Source: Isoetes taiwanensis (lineage: Eukaryota > Streptophyta > Lycopodiopsida > Isoetales > Isoetaceae). Taken from it: a stretch of 64,000 nt of DNA. The notes beneath the pieces were generated by a model, which was not told the origin of the DNA, searched no databases, and saw only the letters and a program-made list of their open reading frames with translations. This document shows, piece after piece, positions 44,641-56,182 of this stretch (position 1 is the first letter of the stretch; every line of letters starts with the position of its first letter). The translations under genes and the position numbers were made by a program. The stretch lies in NCBI GenBank assembly GCA_021234155.1, contig JAJEKV010000020.1, positions 2,219,275-2,283,274 of the forward strand. The letters are read 5' to 3'.

Positions 44641-46107
44641 AAGAATGAGCACAATATATGTCACTAAGGACTCTCACATAAAAGAATCAAATCTAAAGAC
44701 TCCAGCCAGAGCTAGCACACAACGAAAGGGTAAACGAACATGCAGCTTTGAATTTAGAAGGATCAATTTTGGAAGCTTTGAACTCACCTCTAATCCTAAT
44801 GGTCTAAAAAAAATGCCTCTTAGCTACGGAAAATGATTACATGATTTCGACCATGATGGCTTTTCTGCCAGATCACAAAGAAGAAACACAGAATATTAAC
44901 AATATAGTTAACAAGGCAAACAGGCATGCTAGCTCTGGGAAAATAAACTAATCAGATATCTTGGATGTAGTATCAGAGCAGAGTAACTATTGACAAAAAC
45001 AATGATGTTTTAATGCCTCTCAAGATAAAAGCTTTTTATGTCTAGTAAGTACGTTCTATAGAAATTAAGAAATTACCTGCCGGAATAGGATGCAGTCTCC
45101 ACTATGATATCTAGGACGCTGCAATTCCAAACTTATTGGTGAAAGATGCTTCAAATCTCTGTAAATGTGGCCAAATGAAGCAATATAGGCTGCAAATGAA
45201 AGCCAGTTGATCGGGAAAAAAATATTGAGCAGCCGATATCTCCCTAAACACTACATTACATTTTGCTTCTATACTATGAACAATGTGCAGGATGAAAATA
45301 ATGCAAGCTCGAAATGAAAGCTTCTTGTATTTTGCAGAAGATGAAAGCTCAAAACGTGATGAAGAACCTTTTTTTTTTCTCGGTTCATCCTTACAACTGT
45401 AAACTAAATTCAAAGATCTAACCTTCAATCTTGTGCTTTGCAAAGGTTTTGCAGCATACTTCCTACAAAAACCGTGTCGACCCGCCTTTCCACATGCAAC
45501 AGACAGTTCTACTGTCACAAGCAAAAATGATAGAGCTTGCTTTGCCCATCTCAAACAGCAGTTCCGGGCAAGTTCCATTCGAGTACGAACAATTTGAAAC
45601 TCAGCTATGTCGTTATGAGAATTCAAGAACTGAGAAGCAGAAGAATAAAGGAAAGAAAACTTACAAGAATCGATCAAGGCATGAAAAGTAATAGGTATTT
45701 CGTGGTTCAGGCAAAGCAGAGGCAACCTCCTCCTGTGGCCGAGGAGAAAAGGGATGAAAAGAAGCCCTAGAAACTTATAAACCTAGAAACTTATATCAAG
45801 AAAAATATAGAGCTTGATAGAATTGAAGAAAGTCGTAGCTAGAGGAGAAGCCCGATTGAAGACCGGAAAAGGCATATCCCTTGCTATCTCCGTGTCCATT
45901 TTTGGGCTTATTTCTAATTTTCGTGACCATTGATGTGAAAGTCCCAAGATCCAATGGCAAATTTTTATGCCTCATCAAAATTTGCCACATCAAATTTTGA
46001 TGAGGTGGAGGTGCTACGTGGATAGCCTAGAATTGCAAGGAGGGTTGCACGCTTGGTTAGGCTGGCGTGCTAAAAATCCAAGATGAAAATCCAAGTAAGA
46101 ATATGAG
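44641..46107. other. Cargo region, no gene supported
   Basis: AT-rich. A minus-strand open frame (45111-45725, about 204 codons, no ATG at its start) overlaps donor- and acceptor-like sites. It looks like intron/UTR sequence rather than a conserved protein. Confidence 0.3.
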
Positions 46108-46756
46108 TTAGGATAGTGTGCATACGTCTATGGCAAGTTCCTCGATCCTCTTTTGTGCAGCAAAATTCCCTTGCTCAAATGGCAGGTAGGCATCTTTTTC
46201 ACTGTCAATAATGCTTTTGATTTTAACTTGAATCAAAGCATAGTTTTCTCCATTAACCTGATTTTGCACTTTTGCAGTTCCTATTACAACCTCCTTACTT
46301 GCAAACAAAGATGGACGTTTACAACCAGGGAAGAAGAGATCATTGAAGAACTTCAAATGGGTAGTTTTCAAAGTCCTTGTTGAAGCCAGCAAAATAACAT
46401 CATTATCCTTCTCATAATTACTTTCATATTCAAAGTTTTTGGCGCACTTGCTCAAGCGCTTTTTCTGTCCACCAATTATTAAATTGATTGTTTCACGGAT
46501 AAATCTTTCTGGAACATAATAAGAAACACTAGGCCAGCATATAGGCTTCAAGATTCCACTTCCCATGAGATATTGGATGAGTTTCTCTCTTCGTGCAATC
46601 CATTTCTTATTTTCATCACATGGCATGAATTGTGGCAATGTAAAAATAGGAAATGTGGATAACACAGCATTGCGAATCTCCCTATGATTGTCAACCATTT
46701 GCAGCCACTGAGAACGATGCCCTGTTTTCTTCAAAGCCAATCTATCATTTTTAAAT
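46108..46756 (-). CDS. Unrecognised 210-residue ORF in hAT cargo
   Basis: Minus strand, open from an acceptor-like GCAG|ATTTAAAAATG at about 46756 to a stop at 46108, with no ATG at its start, so probably a terminal exon. It contains ALKKTGHRSQWLQMVDNHRE, PICWPSVSYYVPERFIRETI, KTTHLKFFNDLFFPGCKRPS and ends FAAQKRIEELAIDVCTLS. Mixed charged and hydrophobic, soluble, no membrane segment. Codon pattern looks coding. I do not recognise a family; it could be an accessory ORF of the transposon or a captured host exon. Confidence 0.4.
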
Positions 46757-48095
46757 CTGCCCCCCTGCTCAATACACGCAAGAGATTGAATTGTGCAAAT
46801 GGAAGAGAAATAGATAGCATATGTTATATGTAATGGGGTACATTTTTTAAGAAATCTATAATGATTTTAAGCAAACTATTTTGTCTAGTAAAGGTCTTGC
46901 ATTCAGTTGACCAATCAATAGGATTGATTTTTTGAATGCAATCTTTTGTCTTTGTCTATTCTATCAAAACTTAACTTTTCTAATGTTGTTTGACTTTGAA
47001 CAATATGCAAACAATCAACATCTATTGAACCTTCTAAGTAGATATAACAAATCAGCTACCAAGTTTACAACGCGCCTATGGTGCTAAGATGGTTTTGCAA
47101 GCACTTTGCTACTCGAATTGTCTATAAAAGAGAAAATGAGGTATATACATGGGAAAATGTTGCGAATAAATGGTACATGTGCAGTGGCGAAGCATATACA
47201 AATCTTTGCCATGGTAACAATTTGCTTAAGAAAAAGAAAGGATACATTCTCCCATGTTGAATGCAAGCATAGTTACGCCCGATTCAACTGCACAAATTGA
47301 CTAACATGTTTGGCTTAACAATTTTCAAAAGTTGTGCATGTAGATGTTTTCCCTCTGTAGGAGCTCTCTTGTTCATACAGAGTGACAACCATCAATTTTA
47401 CAGACCTTGCATCTTATGTGAGATCATTTATTATTTTTTTGTTAGATATTTGCCAAGATTTGCATGCATTTCATTATTAACAATGTTCATTGTACTCCAC
47501 TCTTTTGTTGCTTTCCTTTAAACCTTTCTCATATCCAAGCAAGAGTTCTATAAATCCTAAATTAAAGAACTCTTTCAACTGATGTATGAGTGACCATGTC
47601 AATTTAAGAAACTATTAGAAAATGGAGAAAAGAGAGCAAGCACCTGACTTCTTCATTCCTACAAAGTTGTTATAGGCAATGCCTCTTCAAGAAACAATAT
47701 TTGAGCATGTAGGAGCAAAACACAAAATACCATATCTGTCAATATTAATTGTTTCATTAATTTTGAATAGAATGGCAAATGTTCGCACGCATCTTCTCCC
47801 TCACTATGTGTTCTATAACAGAATTTAAAAACATGTCATTTTGTCTTGGCACATTATAATAAGTTATTGGCATTCTTCTACTACTGTCATTTTCTCTGCA
47901 ATTCCTATGCGCTGGTGTTGCGGTTCTCAAACTCCGTTTCTTATTTCTGGTGGCTGTACTGGACCCATCTTAATGAAATTATTTATCATCTGTGCATACA
48001 TCAACGCTTAATCGCCCAATTTGAGTTCAAAATATTTTGCCTCTGGCTCTTTTATATGATGCAGGGATCTGAGTTCAAAATGTTCTGCCTCTTGC
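46757..48095. other. Cargo region, no gene supported
   Basis: AT-rich, short open frames only. Nothing recognised. Confidence 0.4.
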
Positions 48096-48400
48096 TCTTT
48101 TATACGATGCAAGGGCAATTCAAGGGCAATTCAAAAGCTTCTGGATGTTCCAACATCTAGATCATGTGTCAAGCTTCAAGGCCAAGCTCTATAAGAAACT
48201 TCCAGAAGGTTCTGTGGCTTTTAAGAAACTTCCAGAATGGAGACACTATTGCGTATTAAGTTTTGAAAGGTTTAATCTTCTCCTTAAAATTTTAAAGGCC
48301 AACACATTTACAACTCTAAGCAAAAATATCACTTTCTTTAACGACACACACACCTTTAAGCTTCCCCCTTAACCGTCCTACTACAATTATATGTTAAGAG
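48096..48400 (-). promoter_or_regulatory. Heat-shock-type promoter, degenerate copy 2
   Basis: Third member of the duplicated block: TTTTATACGATGC near 48098, AAGCTTCTGGATG at 48135, further CTTCCAGAA motifs, and a downstream similarity to 44240-44400 and 50200-50340 (AAAATATCA...CCCCCTTA). The element is decayed; the heat-shock motifs are imperfect. Confidence 0.45.
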
Positions 48401-49800
48401 GTTGCACGACAATTGTTTTTGTTCATATGTCTAATGGTAATTCCATTTCATATGTTATCTAGTTTGTGCGTCTAATCATGAATTAAGATAGGTTATTGTC
48501 ATGTCAAGAAATACTCAATTATCATAGATAAATGTGGATGTTGATGCTAGACATCGATGAGGGCTTAGACTTGCTCGAATAAATGTGCATGTCATGGCTT
48601 TTCCCTTAAGATTATACTTTTGGTAGTGGAATAATGATTGTACATGCACTTCATGTGCAAAGATAAGTGTGGATGTTGATGCTAGATATCGATGAGGGCT
48701 CAAATTTTCTCGACAGATGTACATGTCATGTCTTTTCCCGGGGATTGGAACAATGATTGTACATGCAATTCATGAGCAATATGGTTCTGAACAGAGATGC
48801 ATAACCTCAAAAAATTTGTTAATTTTGGTGTCGTAGCCTCTTCTTGCTTGTTACGTATATCAGACAGGAGGAATTTAATTGTGCCTCCGGTGCGGGCACG
48901 CCACCTGCACCTAAAAAATAAAAAACCCAGGAAGATAAAAACCAACACGATTTCGGGCCAAACCTGACTGAGAAATCTCGTTTGAAAACTAAGAAATTAC
49001 ATTTAATTAGTCTAATGGTGCTTACATTGATGAAGCAATTGAGGCAATTATGGAAGCGGTGGCATTAACAGGTTCTGGATGCATGACTATGCATGCCTTT
49101 TCTGATGACGTATTCAGCATGACGGTTGGATGCAGAGAAATAGCGCTGCTGCAAAAATCCCAAGCAAATATAATATGACACTTTTAAATGTCGATTTAAT
49201 TTACAGGCAACATGGGGAGATGAGTCAGAGATAATGGACCCAAACTCCGTAGTGTTCTTTCCAGTCTAGCTTCAAGTCTACGTTGGTCACTTATAGGCCG
49301 AGACAGCAATTTGCAAGCACAAAGGTCCATATTTTAAGAATTTGAATCAGATGCGATTTACCTGTCTAATAACAGATAACTGAGGTTCGATTTAAACAAA
49401 CACCAATTGAATCGTTGCCATCAAAGCACCAACTTCGTCATCAAGATTGCAAATCCACATTGACGTGCATCTCTTCCTCCAAAAGCTCCATGCATCACTA
49501 TAAACTAGTAACAGACAACTAGAATTCCCTCTACAACAAATAACAGAAGGGAACTCTATGACTCAAATTCGGGGTGGAACAACAACCCAACTAGAAGAAA
49601 AGACCTACATGATGAGGATAATGGCGAAAGAGAAGCAGCGGCCGAGCCAGCGAGCAACTTCGCCATAGTTTAAACCTCCAACTTCGCCATAGTTTAAACC
49701 TCCAATCGCTTACCTAAAAGCATCTCCAAAACAGAGCAACATTTCTTTGTGAAAGGTTCTTATATCTGCAACAGAGATTCGCGACAAAAACAGGGAGAAA
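48401..49800. other. Cargo region, no gene supported
   Basis: Includes a diverged direct duplication of a GATGTTGATGCTAGACATCGATGAGGG-type segment (48530-48575 and 48668-48712). No gene. Confidence 0.4.
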
Positions 49801-49960
49801 AAGCTTTACACCACTGTGAAAACCAAGCTTCAATTTAAAGCTAAAACCCCAATATAGCTCTCACAGTACCATCCCTCTCCACAAACTTCGTCTCTTAAAC
49901 CTTCGAGAGCTGACACACATGAACTATAGAGCTCTGCGCTTGATCCTTGAGGTTCAGGAA

Positions 49961-50062
49961 TTAGAAAACAGGATCCAGATCTAATGACTGATCCATGGAT
50001 TCGCCGCCAATAGGAATTTCGGACTGATCAGAATCCTCCACAAACCCTTTCTTCACAAACAT
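49961..50062 (-). CDS. Small ORF, second copy (KGFVEDS peptide)
   Basis: Minus strand ATG at 50062: MFVKKGFVEDSDQSEIPIGG then ESMDQSLDLDPVF and a stop, 33 residues. The counterpart at 44078 reads MSARKGFVEDSIDQSE. The peptide core is kept while the flanks diverge, so it may be a first exon or a translated leader. It lies just downstream of promoter copy 3. Confidence 0.3.
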   Translation of the reverse strand: MFVKKGFVEDSDQSEIPIGGESMDQSLDLDPVF

Positions 50063-50098
50063 CGCCCGATCTATCTCGATCCATCTGAGTTTGATCCT

Positions 50099-50137
50099 TC
50101 TTTTATATGATGCGGGATAATCCAGAAGCTTCTGGAA
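50099..50137 (-). promoter_or_regulatory. Heat-shock element plus TATA box, copy 3
   Basis: AGAAGCTTCTGGAA at 50124-50137 and ATATAAAAG on the minus strand at 50099-50106, with the same 16-18 bp spacing as copy 1. It faces the small ORF at 50062. Confidence 0.55.
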
Positions 50138-50344
50138 CCGCAGGTCTAACAACTTCTGGAACTTGCACGAAGCTTTAAGAAACTTTTGGAATACGCCTAT
50201 GTGTTAACTTCTGAAAGGTGTAATCTCCTCCCTAATAATTTATAAGGCTTACACGTATACAACACTAAGCAAAAATATCAATTTTCCATAAGTACCTCAA
50301 GGTGCCCCCTTATCCTCCATATTACAATTATATATTAGAGATAA

Positions 50345-51050
50345 CTTTGTTAAATTAAAGGCAATGGTTATGGAAAGGAGCATGTAATAATATGATAGGC
50401 AATGGTTATGGAAAGGAGCATGTATAACTTAATGTAATAATGTAATAATTCGTAGGATGTGGATAGAGGGTTTAATAAATATAACTATGGTTATAGCCAG
50501 TGTATAGTTGATTGTAGAAGAACGAATAAATGTAGTGGCTTGACTATGAAAACATAACTTTGTTTTAAGTTTAAACAAAAATAAATGCCGGTGAGTGATT
50601 GTAGAAGAACTAACTGTAGAAGAACTGACCTGATTGTGTGACAGTAAGATATATTATACAATGTTTCTTTATCTGCCCTGCAGATAGAATCGACTATGCC
50701 ATTATATATTTCTTTTATCTGTTTGTATTGTAGGAATGTTGATGTCCAGCCAGAGCAGAAGGCTTCAACGCTGCTGCAGCCTTCAACGTGACAGCAAGGT
50801 AGCCTTCAATGCAAAACAGATGCAAAACAGATGCATCAGATTTTCGGCCAGATATCTCTATCCTGGCATCTTAATCCGGCCAGACACAAACCTAACACCA
50901 CCAGGTCTCCAGCCGACACAAACCAGAGCAGTCCAGGCGACAGCAGTCAGGCGAAAGCAAGGTCTCCCGGAGCATCCAGAAGAGTAGTCCGGCGAAAAAA
51001 CGGAAGAACGGGGAACAGAAGGGCGGGAAAGTGAATGGTTCTGGGGAAAA
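50345..51050. other. Right part of hAT cargo
   Basis: Begins with the GGCAATGGTTATGGAAAGG duplication, then AT-rich DNA. From 50735 it becomes GC-richer with GGCCAGACAC and CCGGCGAAAA motifs; short open frames only. Confidence 0.4.
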
Positions 51051-51382
51051 TCTATTCCAGAGGCATCGGATTTGAGAACCACGGCCGTGTTTCTGCCCCA
51101 ACTCGCCGTTTCAAGCTAAAACAACGCCGTTTTTCCCAGGTCAAAACCCTTATCTCTGCAAAAAAAAAAAGGGCAACCCAGGGGCCGAAAACTAGCTCTC
51201 TGGAAAAAAAATTTGTTACAGTTGCAGATAAACTGGAAAACAACGACCGTTGTTCTGCCAGAACACGGTGTTTCCAAGAAGAACCACGCCGTTGTTCGTA
51301 GCAGACCAAAAAATGCCCTCGTTGCCGTGTTCGCAACGGAATCCTCCAAAAAACCGTGGTAGCCGTGGGCCACGGACGAAAC
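51051..51382 (-). repeat. hAT right subterminal repeats
   Basis: At least six irregular copies of GCCGTGTTT/CCGTTGTTC motifs on the plus strand, matching the AAACACGG/AAACGGAAACGG motifs inside the left end (38470-38560). Probable transposase-binding region. Confidence 0.65.
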
Positions 51383-51402
51383 GGCCGTGTTTCGTAACTA
51401 TG

Positions 51403-51410
51403 CCGTGCAG
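51403..51410 (+). repeat. Right 8-bp target site duplication of the hAT
   Basis: CCGTGCAG, identical to 38454-38461. Confidence 0.85.
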
Positions 51411-53690
51411 GGACCTATGCCCAGCTGCTTGAGCATGATCTGGCGGGACTGCTGCAACTCCCCACACTTCAAGAGCAATCTGCTTCGCTGACTCACCTGC
51501 TTCTAACGGCTGCGGAAAGATGCTTTGGAAGAGGCCGCTCACGGCGAGCCTCAGGCACTACCACCTTCCCCCGCAACAGATGGTTTGATGATGAGTGTCG
51601 GGAGCTCAAACGCACACTCCGGCAAGTCACTGATCCCATCTCCCGCCCACAGGCCATCAGTCAATACCGCTCCTTTCTCAAGAACAAGAAGGCCAGATAC
51701 CTCGCAGAGCATCAACAACAGATGTTTGGTCTCCTGGACCGGCACCCCAGGACATTCTGGAGAAGGATCTTGAGCAAGCCTGCATAGCCCACAGGGAACA
51801 TCACCTTGGAGCAATGGGTACAGTACTTGCAACAGTTGTACGACCCGCTCGGGGGCCGGGCACCAGTCCCTCCATAGATAGGCATGGCTCTGGTTATCAC
51901 AGAGGGGGATGTCATCATGGGCCTACAGCGTCTAGCTAATGGGAAGGCATCAGATTTAGATGGCATGCAGGCAGAACTTCTGAAATGGGTTGGGCCTCCA
52001 CTGGTGCCTGTTCTCATGGCATTGTTCAATAAAGCATTGCGAGAAGGCTTCCCTACGCAATGGACCACTAGTAGAGTAGTGTCCATATACGAAGCAGGGG
52101 ACCCTCAATGCCCGGCCAACTACCGTACTATTATGGTCAGCTCTCTCTTTGCAGAACTGTTGGCTGGCATCCTTGAGCAGCGGCTGACAATATGGGCAGA
52201 GGAAATGGAGGTGCGAGCTCTTACACAAGCAGGTTTTTGGCCCAGACATTCCACCATTGATCATATCTTCACTCTGCGCACATTGATTGAAGATAGCAGG
52301 AATCGCCGGCAGAACCTGTACTGTTGTTTTGTGGATTTTGCAAAAGCGTTCGACACAGTACCCCGCAACAAGCTATGGGACATATTGCGGCAGCTGGGGA
52401 CCCCCCTAGACTTGTAGAATGCTCAGGCCGTATCACATCTGCAGCACAGCCGGTGACCAGTAGCATTGGAGTGCGTCAGGGTTGCCCCCTCTCCCCCACA
52501 CTCTTTGGCCTATACATTGATCAGTTGGAAGATTGGCTCTCTGAGCATGGAGGTGCGGGCGCACATCTCATGCATCACACAATCCGACAACTCATATATG
52601 CTGACGATGTCAACCTCATGGCCTATACTCCAGAGGACATGCAACGTCACCTGGATGCTCTTGACACTTTTTGCCAATTCACTGGCATGCGAGTTAACTT
52701 GGCTAGGTTGCGAGTCACGACGGGTTGGAAAGCACTATATGCCATGCAGAACAACAGCCACAAGGCAGAGTTGTATGCCTGGGGTCACCAGTCACATTTG
52801 TTTCGGGCCTTGGTTGAGCCGGTCCTTTTGTATGGGGCAGAAGTGTGGGGTCCAGTGATATCCCTCAACACCTGGAATGACCTTGAGCAAGTGCAGAAGG
52901 CCTTCTTAGCACGGGCCCTGGGGGTGAAGTCCACAGTTCCGTACCAGATCCTACTCCAGGAGACAAGATTTCTACCCCTTCAACGGGCTGCATTGGAACG
53001 CCATATCGTTTACTTCCAAAAGGTGGTCGCTATGGCTGATACACGCCTGCCCCACCTTGCTTTGGCCATGGCGATGGGTCCCCAATGCCTGAAATCCTGC
53101 TGAAAGACAAGCAAGCTCAGTGGTTCTCACGCTGGGGTGTGCAGGCAAACAGATGCGTCCAGGTCAGGACAAAGAAAGATCGCGAGGCACTTAAACTATA
53201 CCTTGATGCTACTTTCCTTCGCAAGCTCTGGGATGCAGAGGCTCTGACGCATGTTAAGATGGCATACTATCAGCAGCAAGTCAATCCTAGGCTCACAAGA
53301 GGCCCACACCAGTACTTGTACACCCAGCTACCCATGAAGAAGCGCAGACTTATAGCTTCCATTCGCACGGGGGCACATCGCCTCCGCATTGAAACAGGGC
53401 ATTGGGCTCGGGAAGCACGAGAGCAAAGGCTTTGCCAGTGTTGCCACTAGGGCGCGATTGAGGATGAATGTCATGCCCTCCAGATCTGCCCAGCATTTGC
53501 CCATATCCAAGAGCGATATGTTCGACTACTAGTGCCTGGCCAGCCGTTGCATCAGTTATTGACTGTGCCTGGCCAGCCGTTGCATCAGTTATTGACTATA
53601 GCGTCAGTGGGCTTGTTGGGATCATACCTCCAGGAGGTTATGGATGCACGGACTCATTTGTGTCCTACGGGACGGCATTGAACTGTTCTA
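51411..53690 (+). pseudogene. LINE ORF2 (reverse transcriptase), 3' half of interrupted LINE
   Basis: Resumes the LINE frame after the hAT: YAQLLEHDLAGLL, then FPRNRWFDDECRELKRTL. Reverse-transcriptase motifs: SDLDGMQAELLKWVG; PANYRTIMVSSLF; CCFVDFAKAFDTVPR (motif A); a frame change near 52410; SIGVRQGCPLSPTLFGLYID (motif B); LIYADDVNLMA (motif C, catalytic DD). A deletion of about 100 codons follows RVNLAR. Then ALVEPVLLYGAEVWG, and a zinc-knuckle end (CQCCH, a stop, then IEDECHALQICPAF). It copies RNA into DNA at the target site in intact LINEs. A stop at 51786, the frame change and the deletion make this copy defective. A 33-bp tandem duplication (53532-53597) adds VPGQPLHQLLT twice. Confidence 0.88.
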
Positions 53691-54150
53691 TGCAATTGTA
53701 CATTGTGCCAGCATGCTTATTACTGCTAAGGTTTTTCCCTCGAAAACCCTTCGGGGCGGGGGTTTTTAATCCTGTCAGAATATGCTTGCTGCTCTCTTTT
53801 TGTTTGGGTCCCATAGGCCAATTGGTCTCCGTGGACGCTAAAAACCTATTCTATTCTATTAATTTCCTAACCATTCTTTTGTACAGCAGTAGAGTTGCAG
53901 TTGTTGTGGAGTGTCGAGGTATCACTGTCTCTTTGGGGCAGTTCTCCTTCCTCCTCACTTGCTTTGTAACATTACCATTCTTTTAATATCTAGCATTATA
54001 ACAGGGGGTTTTTTTTGTGTTTTTATACTGTTTTCTCTAAGGTTTTCATATGATTTGGTGGCCGTATTCATCCAGGTGTACTAAATAGTATTTCTAGAGT
54101 GCACCCTTTTGTAAGCCGTTGATTTTAGAAAAGGGGCCAAATCTGTGGTG
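53691..54150. other. LINE 3' tail and flank
   Basis: T- and G-rich sequence with a CGAAAACCCTTCGGGGCGGG hairpin-like stretch near 53740. Probably LINE 3' UTR; the end of the element is not clear. Confidence 0.4.
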
Positions 54151-54154
54151 AATA

Positions 54155-54235
54155 TCCTCCCATTAGTTTTAGGGTTTTTTTTAGGGTTGTGTTTTAGGGT
54201 TTTTTTTTTAGGGTTGTGTTTTAGGTAATCTTCAT
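54155..54235. repeat. TTTAGGG-like minisatellite
   Basis: Interrupted TTTTAGGGTTTT and GTTGTGTTTTAGGG repeats. Similar to plant telomeric TTTAGGG but irregular, so an interstitial short repeat only. Confidence 0.6.
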
Positions 54236-54609
54236 CCACTAAGCGGCATCGTGCGAGTCTATTAGCACCTCTGTTGATGTTCAAGTGCAACGATTTTAGG
54301 TATCTCTACCATTCCTAATCGACAACATTTTTGATCGCCATAGCATTTGCATTTGGGTGGATTCAAGCCACGCAAAGAAAAAGCTTTGTGTATAGATTTC
54401 GGGCTTGAATCTTGAGCTTTGCAAAACCGAACTTGGCTACATACAAACGCAGTTTGTTTGCAAGCAGGGAGCATTAGCTGGTTTAAGTACTCTTCAAGAG
54501 GACAGAAGGTTTCTTGCCCTGTTTCTGGGAGAATTGACTTGCTGTGAGTTTAGTATTTTTTCTACATGACTCCCTAGCCAAGGTTTATCTAGCAAAATAG
54601 CTTGGTATT

Positions 54610-55320
54610 GAGACTGCTTCTCGTTATTGTTGGCCCATTCACGTGATTCGTTATTTGCAAACCCAAAGAAAAGGGTGTGGCTAAAGGATTTGATCTTCTT
54701 TCTCCGCTTGACTCCTTCTTTGCCCGATCTATGGGTAATCTTAAAGCTGTTATCCTAGATAGTAGTTCTTATTGGTTCAGGTTATTTAAGCTGGCCTTAT
54801 ATGTGCAGGAAAGTCATAGGTGAGCTGAAAGCAGCTGGTGCAAAATGGATTCAATTTGATGAACCTGCACTTGTGCTTCACCTTCAAGCGTCTAAATTGC
54901 AAGCCTTTGAGAAGGCTTATGGTTATCTTGCCACTGAACTGAGTGGTGTGAAGCTTTTGGTTGAGACATACTTTGCTGACATTCCTGCTGAAACATACAA
55001 GTGAGTGATTATCTCTGTGTAATTTGCAAATGCGTCTTTAAGCTTTCCAGCGAATTTACCTCAACTCTGGTGCAATTCAGGACGTTGACTGGCTTGCAAA
55101 GTGTGGCTGCTATTGGAGTTGATTTGGTTCGTGGAACAAAGACATCCTTAATTCTTGCTGGCTGCATCCAGATGCTCAAATTCATTGAATTCACTTCCTT
55201 TTGCTTTTCCTCTGCCTTTAACTGCTCTGCCTATTTTTCAACAGATGAAAAGGAGAAGAGAATGGGCACCTTGAGCAGAGGATTAATCTCTTGTTGCTTT
55301 GAACCCTTAGGTCATACTTG
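54610..55320 (+). pseudogene. METE: Cobalamin-independent methionine synthase fragment
   Basis: Three adjacent exon remnants. 54610-54738 contains VGPFT, a stop, then KPKEKGVAKGFDLLSPLDSF. 54809-55000 encodes [20 protein letters not shown] through [18 protein letters not shown]. An 80-nt intron follows (donor AA|GTGAGT, acceptor TTCAG). Exon 3 starts at 55081 with TLTGLQSVAAIGVDLVRGTKT and then loses similarity. In plants this enzyme transfers methyl from polyglutamyl-tetrahydrofolate to homocysteine and is about 765 residues; here only ~120 residues of the N-terminal barrel region remain, with an in-frame stop and inconsistent splice phase. Zinc and catalytic regions are absent. The middle exon is well conserved, so the decay is fairly recent. 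Confidence 0.85.
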
Positions 55321-56182
55321 AGCGAGTACACATTTACGGCTCAGCTACACAAAAAGGTTCAAATGTCCGCCCTAATTTGATGCAAAAGTTCGATATGACC
55401 GTGATATCAACCATTCGGGGCATAAAGCCGGGTTCATTTGTTCTTTAGGATGAAAAGTTGCTTTGCAAAATGCATCCAAAGATTGACCGAGATATAAAGT
55501 TTGAGCTTTACTTTGTAGAGTACCCAGCTATCTAATACCATGCAATTAACCATTATTAAGTAAATCATTAAAATTGTCAAACGTACAGACTCTTAGGGGT
55601 TTAATAGTAAATGCGGTCCTCTTTGGTAAGCTTGATTTATATCTAAGAGATATCCACTTGGTCTATAAACTGAGATAACCTAATAAGATAATCTATGACG
55701 CTATTACCTCTAGATAGGACATTCATTTTGTTTCTTCTATTTTCATTGCCCTAATAATTGTGTCTCGTGGGGTAGTTGCTTGCTATGTTCATCAGCCTCT
55801 TACATTCCCTGAATCCCTTGTAAATCATTCATTGAAAGACGTAACGCACTGCCGCCAGAAAAACTTTCATCGTCCATAACTCAGAGCAAATGTGCACATG
55901 CAGCACAAAGAGTAGAAAGAGTAGAATCATTGACACTGTTTCATTCTCAAGTCCATCAGGACCCTTTACCATTGATTCAATGGTCCATATTGAATACTTA
56001 TCTTGCAGAGACCTAGAACCATGAGTACAATTTGCAATATTTAGGCCCATAAAGTTTATTTATGTTTGCTTTAGTTAGGGCCCGAAGGGCCCAAATTTTT
56101 TTAATATAACAAATAACAACAACTAACTACCAATTAACATTATTGACACAAACCATTGCATTTAACACATTTAAATTAAAAT
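55321..56182. other. Non-coding region
   Basis: No supported gene; AT-rich, with no further methionine synthase exons detected. Confidence 0.5.

Larger units (their letters stand above)
38462..51402 (-). mobile_element. 12.94-kb hAT transposon inserted in a LINE
   Basis: Left terminus CATAGTTACGAAACACGGCC at 38462, right terminus the reverse complement GGCCGTGTTTCGTAACTATG at 51383-51402 (20 of 20 match). The 8-bp CCGTGCAG flanks both ends (38454-38461 and 51403-51410), the target-duplication length expected of hAT. Subterminal CCGTGTTT/AAACGG repeats occur at both ends, as expected for transposase binding. The transposase gene lies ~300 bp from the left end; the remaining ~10 kb is unusual cargo or nested insertions. 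Confidence 0.85.

Noticed and set aside
45111..45725. 204-codon minus-strand ORF as a gene
   Set aside because: No ATG at its start, composition like UTR/intron DNA, and plausible splice signals inside it.
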